A DNA stretch of 64,000 nt from Pseudoscleropodium purum (lineage: Eukaryota; Streptophyta; Bryopsida; Hypnales; Brachytheciaceae): positions 684,501 through 748,500 of the forward strand of contig OZ017796.1 of NCBI GenBank assembly GCA_963969395.1. The letters are read 5' to 3'. The notes beneath the pieces are model-generated. The model was not told where the DNA came from. It saw only the letters and a program-made list of their open reading frames with translations, and did no database searches. Made by a program: the position numbers and the translations under genes. Each line of letters opens with the position of its first letter. The first letter of the stretch is position 1. This document shows, in pieces, positions 37,185 through 47,970 of this stretch.

Positions 37185-37745
37185 CTTGATTTGTCTGCCC
37201 GTGGCCGTCTGATCAAGCGGACGGGGCTCGAGGATTTCGGGGAGGTGGACGGCCAATGCGTCCGCCACCTACGGCCTGTCGGATCGGGCGGACGCCAGAT
37301 TTGTCCACCTGTGGCCGTCCGATTGGGCAGACGCGGTTGTAGGGTTTCGGGGAGGCGGACGGTTGATGCGTCTGCCAGCCGTGGCCCGTCCGATTGGGCG
37401 GACGGTTTGGGGCCATCCGCCACTGCCCGTCGGATCGGGCAGACGGTAGATTTGTCCGCCCGTGGCCGTTCGATCAGGCGGACGGGGCTCAAGGGTTTCG
37501 GGGAGGCGGACGGTCGATGCGTCTACCACCCCCAGCTCGTCCGATCGGGCGGACGGGGCTCGAGGGTTTCGGGGAGGCGGACGGTCGATGCGTCTGCCAC
37601 CCCCAGCTCGTCCGATTGGGCGGACGGGGCTCGAGGGTTTCGGGGAGGCAGACGGCCGATGCGTTCGCCACCTCCGACTCGTCCGATCGGGCATACGGTT
37701 TGGGGCCGTCCGATGGGGCGAACGAGCCGTCCGCGCCTTATAAGA
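37185..37745. repeat. GC-rich tandem array with 71-bp units
   Basis: Units start GTCCGATCGGGCGGACGG (or close variants) at 37539, 37610 and 37681, exactly 71 bp apart. More diverged units extend to the left. Each holds GGCGGACGG and GAGGGTTTCGGGGAGGC. It lies upstream of the kinase-like gene. Long overlapping frames on both strands are artefacts of the repeat. Confidence 0.8.
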
Positions 37746-37960
37746 GGGGCGGACAGGCCGTCCGCATTGTCACTTTTGCTTTGCCCCTTGTGAATGCAAG
37801 GTGGAGCGGAGAGCTTGGTGGTTCATCCTCCATTGGCTCCTTTCCGAGGCAAGGCAAGAGTGGTTTATTGGAGCCCCCTTGTTGCCAATTTTTTGGACAC
37901 TTGCGCGTGAATTCAATTTTAAATTAAAAAATTTGATCTATATCAATTTCATTTGTCACG

Positions 37961-39361
37961 ATGCCGAACGGGAAGAAGAAGGTTGCGAAGCTAAAACATG
38001 GAGAGGGACCATCAAACTTGGAGGTAGCTCGCCAAAGTCCTTCGGAAGAATGTAAGAAATTCATGATCGAGCGCATCGTTCAATTTTATGAATCGGAAAC
38101 AACATTATCTTTAGACAATAAGTACATCAGATATCAAGAGGAGTGCGTGTCTAAATTCAAGGTAGACATGACACAGATGTTGTTGGATGCATTGAATGTT
38201 CCCAAGTGGCATGACGAAATGGATAAAGCGCACTTCACCAAATGTTTGGAGAACAAGGTTCATGACGCTTTGTGGAATTCCAAAGTCATTTTGGTTAAAT
38301 ATGGCAAGGAATATCGACCCAATGACGCCCAGTTTGAAGAAGTGATTCTGAAAGCGGACTTGTTTAGGGGGTGATGTGCTCCATTCGCCAAAAAGCACAA
38401 TCGAGTTGGTTCAATTGGTTGGTGGAAAAGCAATGATGGAGTTGCTGAAGCGGAAAGGACCAAACGGCACCTCATAGCACTTCCAGATACAGCACGCGTG
38501 ATTGCTGTTGATGATAGAACGATGAAAGGTGGATATGCAATGATTCGAAAGGTTCGTATTGAAGGATGTCCAGGAATACTTCCTTATTGGGAGTTTGCGG
38601 CAAAGAAATCCATTCACCACCAAACTCGACCCGATCTTGCAAAGTTAGAACATCAAAACGAATCAATGGCTGTTCGAATTCCATACGCGGGTGTGATATA
38701 GTTTGCTGCGGTGCACGGAATGACGTGTGAAGGTTATGCGTATTGGTGGAACGGCGGAACTCTTCGACAAATGTTGAATATAGATAAGGACTATCTAGAC
38801 AACATTCAAATCCGTTTGATGTATACAAATCCAACCGAAGAGGAGGTTGTAAAAGCTCACCGTTTAGGGTGATATCGGAAGAAGCGCACGGAGTTGACAT
38901 AGGCGTTTATGCATATAATTTATGCAGTGCATCTTGCTGGACATTTGCACAATGATCTTTCTCCGGACAACATCTTGTTGCATTTTCCAGAGGATGAGTC
39001 ACGTGTGTACATTGGAGTTTGCGATTGGGGCATGACCACCTTAGCTTCTCAGCCAATGAAGTCTTTGTATACATTCACATCAGCAGATGAGATGAAACAA
39101 ACTTTGCAGAGGAGATGGTGGGTGGATCCACGTATTGCATATTTGCATAAAGTAAGTGCAGATGTGGAAGTCATTCCGATGTATTCACGTAAGTTGGAAG
39201 AGTATGCTGTTCGAAAAATTGCTCGGCGGATGAATGGAAACAATATGTCAGAGGCGTATTTCAACTTGCTATTTAAAACACCTAATGCGACACAATTTGC
39301 CTTTCATGACTTTGCAAAAGTGTTTTTATGCTTACTTGAAGCACATTTCTTCGAAGACTGA
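37961..39361 (+). pseudogene. Protein-kinase-like gene carried by the large element
   Basis: ATG at 37961 (MPNGKKKVAKLKHGEG). A single frame of 467 codons with four stops: TGA 38372, TAG 38699, TGA 38870, TAG 38900. The N-terminal 135 residues are unrecognised. The kinase-like fold follows: GYAMIRKVRIEG...YWEFAAKKS (candidate beta-3 lysine), MTCEGYAYWWNGGTL (hinge), AVHLAGHLHNDLSPDNILL (catalytic loop HxDLxxxN) and VCDWGMTTLAS (DWG in place of DFG). The catalytic Asp and Asn and the metal-binding Asp are kept, so its ancestor could have been active. Cellular kinases are not normally transposon cargo. Whether it is captured host sequence or a stable element gene is open. Confidence 0.7.
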
Positions 39362-39844
39362 CGATGAAAATACTAGTTTGGCCCATGTTATTACGCGATT
39401 TTCTAATACATATCGTTGGCCGATGCCAAATGAACATTTCCGCCATTTATATTAGATTGGTAGTGCAGAAGTAGTAGTTGAATAGGTTATATAGGCATTA
39501 AAAATTAGTTTAGAAATATAGAGTTGGAATGAAAAAAATTACACGTGCAATTAGCCAAATGTGCACAATGTATGGTATTCTATATTAAATTCAATACATT
39601 TTGCCCATATTGATTATGTTTGTATTTGTGTTGATCTTGATTTTTTAAATAGTATATATATATATTTGAAGTCACAAACTTTTTTAGTTTGCCTTCTGAA
39701 AATGAATTGAAATTTTTTCATAATTTCAAGACTATCATGGACTCATGGTCAAACTTTATAATCTTTTAACTTATAAGAGACATTGTTTTAATAACAAATC
39801 GCGAACCATTGCACTTCATTTAACATTTAATTGTTTAAAGATTA
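39362..39844. other. 3' spacer of the kinase-like gene
   Basis: AT-rich, no gene recognised; bounded on the right by the GC-rich subterminal zone of the large element. Confidence 0.5.
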
Positions 39845-40010
39845 AGGGAGTGACCGCGGGGCAGTTTGGGTAGGGCGGTCGGGGAATAGGGCCGTCAAAA
39901 CGGACGGGGTGACAGGTGGACGGGGCGATCCCGGCGGACGCTACGTCCGCCAGAACCGCGAATGTCAGCATCCGCCTCCAGACGTCCCAAACGTTCGGAC
40001 GTCGTGTCAA
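39845..40010. repeat. Right GC-rich subterminal repeats of the large element
   Basis: Contains GGCGGACGCTACGTCCGCC, a near-palindrome also found in the 293-bp MITE (about 25983-26001), and several GGACGGGG words. Likely transposase-binding region by analogy with hAT elements. Confidence 0.6.
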
Positions 40011-40023
40011 CCCTGTCCCCCAA

Positions 40024-41184
40024 GGCAAGAAGAAGACCAACATGAAGCAAAGAACATAGCACGATCATTACACAAGCAAAGAAGTCTTCACTATGAATAC
40101 TCGCACCAGCAAATGAAGATAGCAAAGACAGAGAAAGAAGGGGATGACTCCATTCGAAGAACTCAACTATCAAGATCGTCGAGTAGAGACACTAGCCATA
40201 GATGGAATGCAAGGGGAGGAGTATTGGAGAATGCTCATAGCCCCTCATGAGCACAAGATCTAGAAATAGATACAACGACAACAAACGCACAAATTTTAAA
40301 GCCCCAGAGCACCACACCAAATTGACACCTAGAAGACAGAATAGAAAGGGAGGCACACATTATTGTCCCAAAAGAAGACCCAAAGTTAGAGGACATAGAC
40401 AAACCAATAGAAAGCGCTTCTACATTCCAAAGGAATCAACCTGCAACAAAGGAGGTCAAGGGAGCAAGGACACATGATATTCAACGAAATTCATATGCCA
40501 ACATAGTGTAGAAGAAAACGACTAGCACGACACGAATACAATCAACAAAGGAAGCATCAAAAGAGAAGAAATTAGAGGAGGAGACATCAGAGGACACCTC
40601 AACAGAGAAACTAAGCTACTACATAGAGGACCAAGGCTCACCTATGCCGCATCAGGATGCAATAGGATTCTTGGACTTGGAAGTATATCATTTAGTTAAC
40701 TACTCTCAATGTGAGAGTCAATACCATAGGCAAGCATCCAATAGTCCACCGAGTACACATGACCTAGAGGGGCCAGAAGAGGATTAAAAAAAAAAAGCTT
40801 TAATTGATGATGAAGTCAATAGCTATATTTGGCAAGTTGCCAAAAGTTGTCACAAGAAGAAACCCGGGGTAGAACTAGCTAAGGCATTTCACCCTCATCC
40901 CATACAAGGAACAAGGTACCATCAACCGAAGCTACCGCAGACATTCTTCAAAGCACTAGGAGGCACAAAACACCAGATGCATCAGCAAGTTGGAACTACC
41001 CACCTACGTAAGCAAGGTCCCAGCTACCAAATTAGGCCTTGGAAAGCACATAGGGTACTGTCTTGTGGACATCGCCACCAAACAACGAAGAGCAATGAAA
41101 GTCCTCACAATCACTCATGATACCACAATTCAATTGTGGCAGCTAAAACAAACCAAGGACTATATACTAAATGTGGGAACCTGA
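40024..41184 (+). pseudogene. L1-type LINE ORF1, continuation
   Basis: Resumes the LINE coding remnant after the 11.8-kb insertion: basic, Lys/Arg/Ser-rich frames (RTQLSRSSSRDTSHRWNARGG) with many stops, then LPTYVSKVPATKLGLGKHIG at 40990-41184. I cannot assign a domain to this part. Composition and strand agree with the LINE segments on each side. Confidence 0.45.
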
Positions 41185-42090
41185 AAAATTAGAATGGAAT
41201 TATTTCAAATGGAATTTGAAGTAAAGGGGACCATTACTAGTATATTTTTTTGATTTTAAGGGTTAGAAACAAAGAAGTTACTAGTATTATGGATTAGGAA
41301 ACGATAGGATCTTTTAGTGGGATAAAATGGTTAAGGAAAAAAAATGTATTTTTTGTCCTAACTAAAACCAGAATCCGGATAGTTAGTCCAAAATAATCTT
41401 AGGGAGTTTGACAATATGAGAATTGGATTTTGGATTCATCCGGAAGCTAATGGATGCCAGCGGAAGGATAGGTGGAACATTCAATGGGCGGAAGTTCTGT
41501 TAAAATGGTGCAACGGTAACTTCCAACAAACATAGGAGCTAGAAATCCAGAAAGAAAAAAGGAAGGTCATTCTCTTTCCTAGTCACATTTGGTTTTGCAT
41601 TCAGTTGCACTTTGAGTTTTTTTGATAATGTTTTCTTGCTGAGGAGACAAGGGGTTTGAGAATTTTGAGTTTTGATTCTTGAGAGCAAGGACAGGAAAGA
41701 AAGTTTCTTTTTGAGTGAGTTGTTGCGAGGAAGTTGAATGTTTCTGGACCTGAAGAACTAGAAATACAAAGAGGAATCCACAAGTGAAGCAAGAGACATG
41801 GTGAAGACAAAGATTGAAGAAGAACTGCATCCAATTACCCTCCGATCAGTTGTTCTAGGCATCTGTGAGGACAAGCAAAAGAAGGCCCTACTTAAAGCAG
41901 ATCTACATTGGATCAGGTATCAAAGGCTCCTCCAGCTGCCATAGAACTTGCGCAATGAAGCTATAGTGCAAGAGTTGACGGAGGAACACTGTAGTGAATG
42001 GCAGCTGATAGTGAGGGCATAGCCGTCGAAATGGACATCCGAACATTGGAGGACTATTTATTGCTTCTCCAACACTAGAGAAGGATGGGC
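41185..42090. other. Left part of an unclassified insertion
   Basis: No gene recognised. It separates the LINE remnant from the gag-like frame. I looked for a long terminal repeat matching 44000-44880 and found none. Confidence 0.4.
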
Positions 42091-42091
42091 C

Positions 42092-43566
42092 TCCTAGACT
42101 TACAAGTGTGGGAGTGGTAAGTTCACTAATCCGATTAATCCTAAGGATGGATATGAAATCACGAATTGTGAGGATGTGAGGGAAAGGAGAGTATTGGAGT
42201 TCTTAGTTCCAATCCTAAACTCTAAGAGATCCAATAGGCTCACGGTTACTTTAGCCAACACAATCTTTGGAGCATTGTCCGGGGACCAAAAGGTGAACTG
42301 GGGAATAGTCATATGGGATGTAGTGGCCTGGATGGTAGGAATAGTTGGAAAGTCTAAACTTTCTAGTCTCAATCCATTTCTCTACCACCTGTATGAGTCT
42401 TTAGGCATTTTGAGAGAGAAAGAAGAATCGTCATATAAGGTTGTTATTGTAATGATGGAGTTTGACATTAAGGAGGAAGTCGGAAGGGAGGAAATAGAAG
42501 AAGAATCTCCAAAACTGGAGAAGGAAGAGGTAGATCCCCAAGAGAAAGGGATAGGAGAGGTTGAGGGTCCAATGGAAAAAGACCCAATTTGGGATTCCAA
42601 CAAGAAGAGTGACGCTTTAGGGAAGGTAATTGAAGAGTTGAACTAGATCACAGGCCACATCACTATTGAGAGAAAGATCACTCGGAAAGTGAATGAGTTG
42701 ATGGGAGTTGGACCCTCGGAACTCTACTCTAAAGTGGAGACTCTTCTCCAAAACAAGGATGTCCGGAAGCTAGAAAAGAAGGTAGAAGAGTTGATAGCTT
42801 GGGTGAAAACCCTTCAGAACATAGTGAGATAAAAGTCTGAGGAAGTAGAGAAAGAGAGAAGGCTTTCCACTGAGTCGAGAAAAATTCTTAGTTGTATTTG
42901 GGAGTTCATTGGGCATTCTGAAGGTATTGTAAATCAAGCAAAATTGTTTAATGAAGGTGTCCACAAAGAAGGGGCACAATTAGGTCCGAAACTAATTTTA
43001 GTCTTGATAAGCTATAACAAGAAGATGGAGAGAACACTAGACAAGATGAGGGTGGTAATGCAGACGGGTTCTAAACTAGAAATGGGAAAAGGATCCAGTC
43101 GGTTGAGCAGAGCAACCCCCTCTAGATCACTAGCTTCTAAGGAACGGAAGGAGACAAGTGTAGAGGCTACTCCAACACCAACCCATCCTAGGAGCAGAGT
43201 GGAGTCTAAGACCAGAAAGGAATCCACATCCGGATCCCAAAACTAGAGTCATTCAAAGTTAGGGGAGGAGAGTTTGGACACACCAAAGAGCAAGATATCT
43301 AGTCCTTCTCCAACCTTACCCAATGCAACCAAGGGTAAGCAAATCGCAAAGAAATCTTGGGAGCGTACCCCAAATATTGTATTGGAATTGGAAGAAGAAA
43401 AAAAGGAGTCTCTAGAGCCAATCGGAGATGAAGGCAGCACGACAGAAAAAAAATAAGAGTCAGAACCAGAATAGGATTCTCTTTCTCGGAAAGGTAAGGG
43501 CAAGACTCCAAGTAAAGGTAAAGGTAAGGCAATCCGTGGAGGCAAGGCCTCCGCCAATCATAAGTA
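42092..43566 (+). pseudogene. Gag-like plant transposon protein, broken
   Basis: One frame runs from about 42092 to 43566 with several in-frame TAG or TAA stops (first at about 42644). The N-terminal part resembles the putative plant transposon protein domain of large retrotransposon derivatives: RVLEFLVPILNSKRSNRLTV, then LANTIFGALSGDQKVNWGIVIWDVV. A Glu/Lys-rich coiled coil follows (EEVGREEIEEESPKLEKEEVD), then a second helical part (LFNEGVHKEGAQLGPK). The tail is basic, Ser/Lys/Gly-rich (SRKGKGKTPSKGKGKA). No protease, integrase or reverse transcriptase is nearby, so it would be a non-autonomous derivative. Confidence 0.5.
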
Positions 43567-44880
43567 GCTAGTAAAGAGAGGGGCTACTAAACAAGTGGAG
43601 GGAACTCCAAAATAGGTTAAGAAATCTTAGGGCTAGTTAATTTAGGAGTAGAAGTAGATAGGCGGAGAAAACAAAAGTTTTTGTACTTAGGAAATAATTA
43701 GGTAGGTACTTTTATACAGATGCACTAGGACATCCAAATTCGGCTTTCCCAGATTTGAGATCTGCTTTTGGTAGGTTTTGGCTATTTATTAGAAGTCAAC
43801 AAGTTTTAGGATCAGGAGAATGTGACAAGTCATTTCTTTAGCCTTGTATTTTCTCTTAGGTACTTTTAGAGTTCCTGGGGGTGTTAGTTATTTAGGGATG
43901 GATTTTAATTTGAAACCCCGGGCATTTTCACACTTTGATGTTTTTTTTGATGAAGTAAAGCCAATTCAATATTTCCATTTCATATTGTTGAGTTTGTCAC
44001 TTAATGCTGTGTTGATATATTGACAATGCTAGAACCATTGTTTAGTGCAGGTAGCTGGATTTTGCTGAGTTAGGAAGGTCGAAAGTAGTCTCTGGATTCT
44101 AGCTGGATCCGATTCCTATAAGAGTACTTAATCAAGTGGGAGGCATTTGGTGTACTAAAAGAGTGACTTGTTTGGACTAGTTGCCTTCAGACTTCCATAT
44201 AGGATAGCCGCGCTAAGATTGGGTGTGGTCCTTGAAGGTGAAGGTGCATGCTAGTCAACTTGTGAAGAAGTCCTATTATAACCGAAAATGGAAGTTAGTA
44301 TCCAAATACAATTCGTTCAATTAACTAGTTATCTTCTTCACTACTTGAGGGAACTAGGGTTTGTCTAGATCTGTTGTTGTAGTAAGTTGGGGGAAGTAGG
44401 AATTTCTTACATGACCTGCTGGTTTGGATTTAACCAACAAATTAGTTGTGAGGAAGTACATGCTTCTTTGTTCGTGTGTGTTGTTGAAATATAGTGGAAC
44501 TCCAGTCACTTAAATATCTAGGAGGATAGGATTTATGTGTCCTTCCTTAAATCTAAACGTGGAACCCTCTGACTTAGAGTTTAAACTTTTAACTTAGTTA
44601 CTGAAGACTAGAATCGGAAGAGGTACAGTGCTTAGACACTCCTTCCTGGTTGATGGACAGTTAGAAATAATACAGTTAGGGGAAGAAGATAATGATAACA
44701 ATTAGGACGTAAGCTTAAAACTTTTTCATCCGGTGGGTTCTTGGGTTTGGTGAATTTGGATTTCCATATCCGGTTCTAGACATTGTAGAGAAGTTACGAG
44801 CTAAATCTCTTGGGAACATTACACGAGTCACTTAATGGTGCTTTTGTCACATTTTGGTATTAATTAAGGAATTTGTGCTT
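43567..44880. other. Right part of an unclassified insertion
   Basis: No gene recognised. Moderately AT-rich DNA between the gag-like frame and the resumed LINE remnant. Confidence 0.4.
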
Positions 44881-44882
44881 CT

Positions 44883-47188
44883 TTGTGCTACAACACTAAA
44901 CTAGATGACAAAGGCAGTGTGGACAATTATATTACAGACATTAAGTACAGCCCCCTTTGGCGTTGGGAAGATGCAACATGGTACTACACATGGCTAGAAA
45001 ACCAACCTGGTTGCCTTCTACTCCCTTATGTGGAAATACATCACAAAAACATCAGATTCCAAAGGCCCACCAACTACACCTGGCTTGAATGCCATTACCC
45101 CTGGAGAACATGACAGAGCGCTCAATTAGAGGAGCGATCTAACAATACGAACTAGAGGAGACATACAAGATGGAACTGCTTCAAACAGGGACAATGGAAT
45201 AGTTGGCATTGCTAGCAAACATCCAAGCAAGAGGATTAAAAGCCATATTATATCTATTCACATGGAAGTAAAAAGGCAACAGATGGATCATGAGATTGAA
45301 TAGGCGTTAGGCTCATTCAATGATGAACTTAACTTTGAGACATGATGGTGCCACTTACCTGTATCACCTACAACATCCAAAGTTTAAGGCAGGGACAACA
45401 AGGCATAAGGAAAAGACGCGATATCCACAATTTTATACAATACTTAGACCCAAAACCAGAGATACTTCTCTTGCAAAAGACCCATATGGGCATTAGGGAC
45501 TATATCGCCCTCACATCACTAGTCCATTTTAAGGAGGAAAGGAGTTTTGGAACGAGTCTACCTATTCAGTAGCCACATGCAAGTACAAAGGCAACATAGC
45601 AATACTGATTTCCGAAAGGCTTATCCCATTTGTCGAGGACTACGGAGTCATCTTGAGCAACAGGGCTTAGTTCATTACTTTTAGGTTCACTCCCACGGTT
45701 AAGATTGGAATCACCAATCTCTACGGATATAACCGACATCACACGCAAGGATGTGGCAAGCATTGGAGAACTATGAACTACCCTAGGTGGAGTGATTATG
45801 GAGAGGGGGTTGGAATGTAACAGAAGAAGACATAGACAAATCAACACAATTTATAGGTTCAACAATGACGAGGATAGAGTATGTAGCCTTGAGCAACATG
45901 CTTCTAACCCACAGGCTAAGAGACATTTACGGCTTAGACAATTTTTCACATACAACAACAAAGCATTTCACTTGGTAAGGACAGAATGGCGACAGTATAG
46001 TCCTATCACGTATAGATAGATTTTACACAAGCCAAGGGATTCTAGACCTAGAAGGCAACACAAGAACCTAGCCAATCCTAATAAGTATCTCCAATCATAC
46101 AACGGTTTACTACCTAATTAACAAGGTTATGAGACTACCCAAGGCCAAGGCAACCTTCTACAAGTCTACAACACACTCCTGCACACGCCAAAATGAGTTA
46201 CCATACTCAAAAATGCATAGATAGAAGGAATAAACACGTACCCACAGGCCATGTGGTCTCAAAGGGTTGAAGAGGCCATTAAGAATACGTTAAAGCGCAG
46301 CAACTTTAACAAAAGACAGGACACACCCGTGAGGAAGAAGACCTATCGACAACAGTTCAAAGCAATTGAAGCTACCAAATCAGCCTTGCACACCAATTGG
46401 AAGGGCAAACTAGCCAAACAAAACCTCTACCTAGCCCAACAAATGTTGCATCAAATAAGGATGGAGAAGCAAGACAAGTGGAAGATTGAGATTAACACCA
46501 AATGGAACAATGTAGGGGACACATGCTCAAGAGAGTTTTTTGAATTCCACTCAGAGCATAAAGCACGGAATCACATTAAGAAAATTAGCTATGAAGGAAT
46601 CGCAACAATAGACCCAGGCACAATACGAAGGATAATGATGATCTAATGCATCCAATTATACTTGTTAGACGAAGAAGTAGATGCCAGTCACATTGCAAGG
46701 GAGAGATGTCTCTAAAGCATCTTTATAATAGTTATGGAAGAACAAAATCTATAGTTATGCAGGGAAGTCACTAGCGAAGAAATTCAACAAGCAATCCAGT
46801 AGCTCCCCATACACAAGGCACTTGGAGAGGACCAGATGCCCACAAACTTTTACAAGGAGCTCGCAGAGCTGACAAGCCCAATGTTGACAGACCTAGCCAA
46901 TGAAATCAGAACCATAGGCAAGCTACAACCTAGCATTTAAAAGGGAAAGATTGTGCTAATTCTAAAGACAAGTAACCAATGCACCATCTCCAACTATCAA
47001 CCAATAACCTTACTCAATACAACATACAAGGTCCAAGATAAGATTATCATAGCTAGACTAAAGTCGATGCTATCCAACTTCATACACCAATCCCAAACAG
47101 GTTTTGTCCTAGGAAGATGCATCCTAAACAATATATTTGTAGCAGAGGAATCTATAGAGTGGGTAGTTGAATCCAACCAAGATATGAT
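44883..47188 (+). pseudogene. L1-type LINE ORF2: endonuclease and N-terminal reverse transcriptase
   Basis: The endonuclease starts near 45342 (CITYNIQSLRQGQQG ... EILLLQKTHMGI). The family motif is QETH; here the catalytic Glu reads Lys. A Lys/Gln-rich linker follows (46251-46646). The reverse transcriptase begins near 46800 (MPTNFYKEL, ISNYQPITLLNTTYK, HQSQTGFVLGRCILNNI). The frame breaks after ESNQDMI, where a 1.0-kb element is inserted. Many stops show it is long dead. A frame at 44883-45113 may belong to the LINE but is unassigned. Confidence 0.75.
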
Positions 47189-47469
47189 ACACTACTAGAA
47201 ATGCACGACCAAAACAACAAAAATTCAATTGATTTATGTTATTTGGGACATTAGAATGACCATTTTGTAACTTTTTGTGAAAATCAACAAAATGGCAAAT
47301 TCTTTCTATTGATTTGGATAGTGCAATGATCAAATCAACAAGTCTTTGTTGAATTTCGAATATTTTAAGAATATTTTTGAAATCTTTGGAATATTTTTGG
47401 AATATTTGAGAATCTAAGTATAATGATTTTTTTTTTAAATTAATCATGTAAAATTCAGTCTTTTTTCAA

Positions 47470-47820
47470 TTCAGCAGACTTTTGAGTCCATTCTCGCATA
47501 GTAGAATAAAAAAATTCAAAAAACTTAGAACTAAAGAAAGTTGTAAATTCAAGATACCTTTCACCTCCAAAAATCCGTTTGTAAATTCGATTCTCCAGTC
47601 AAAAGTTATAGACAAAAATCAGAGGGGTAGTTAGGAACATTTATTTTGACATTGTCAAACATTCTCTCTGATTTTTGTCCATAACTTTTTATTGGAGACT
47701 TGAAATCATAAACTAATTTTTGGAGGTGAAATTTATCTTGAATTTACAACTTTTCTTAGTTACAAGTTTTTTGAAAAAATGTGTTCTACTATGACTAAAT
47801 GACCTTTGAAGTCCGCTGAA
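47470..47820. repeat. Long inverted repeat inside the CACTA-type element
   Basis: Left arm 47470-47624 starts TTCAGCAGAC and ends AAAAATCAGAG. Right arm 47666-47820 starts CTCTGATTTTTGTCC and ends GTCCGCTGAA. The arms are about 155 bp with a loop of about 40 bp. A transcript would form a long hairpin. Confidence 0.75.
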
Positions 47821-47895
47821 AATACAAAACACATGAAAAAACAATGAAAAAACTAAATATATAAAATTCTAGTTCTTGTGTGGTCACTTGAATAT

Positions 47896-47970
47896 TTAGG
47901 TGGTTTAGTGGTTGGAACCTTGAACCTCTAAACATGAGGTTTAAGGTTCAAATCCCCTTAGAAGCACCCG
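47896..47970 (+). other. tRNA-like (SINE-type) Pol III promoter segment
   Basis: TGGTTTAGTGG (47901-47911) fits an A box and GGTTCAAATCC (47945-47955) is a perfect B box at tRNA-like spacing. Between them ACCTC and GAGGT can form a 5-bp anticodon-type stem with a 7-base loop. Position 33 is not T, and the acceptor stem is poor, so this is tRNA-derived rather than a working tRNA gene. Confidence 0.55.

Larger units (their letters stand above)
28213..40015. mobile_element. Large hAT-like DNA transposon (11.8 kb)
   Basis: Begins CAGGGTTGACGAATCTCAAC and ends GTCGTGTCAACCCTG. Flanked by a perfect 8-bp target duplication TCCCCCAA (28205-28212 and 40016-40023). CAGGG termini plus an 8-bp duplication are the hallmarks of the hAT superfamily. 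GC-rich subterminal zones (28228-28400 and 39845-40010) share words with the 293-bp MITE at 25791. It carries one decayed gene on the - strand (32084-28693) and two on the + strand (35294-36652 and 37961-39361), separated by AT-rich DNA and GC-rich repeat blocks. No hAT transposase or dimerisation domain was recognised, so it may be non-autonomous or encode an unfamiliar transposase. It is inserted in LINE ORF1. Confidence 0.85.

Noticed and set aside
37191..37927. Overlapping open frames of up to 200 codons on both strands (Gly/Arg/Pro/Ala-rich)
   Set aside because: They follow the 71-bp GC-rich tandem units in every frame; GC-rich repeats lack stop codons. No domain, and frames are open on both strands at once.
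35294..39361. In-frame TAG/TGA codons as recoding or a variant genetic code
   Set aside because: The two host genes in the window use standard codons, and the stops occur only in transposon genes, so decay is the simpler explanation.
41185..44880. A complete LTR retrotransposon
   Set aside because: No matching terminal repeats, primer site, protease, integrase or reverse transcriptase were found; only the gag-like frame is supported.
47896..47970. A functional tRNA gene
   Set aside because: A and B boxes are good, but the acceptor stem does not pair and position 33 of the anticodon loop is not T. It is better read as a tRNA-derived SINE-like segment.
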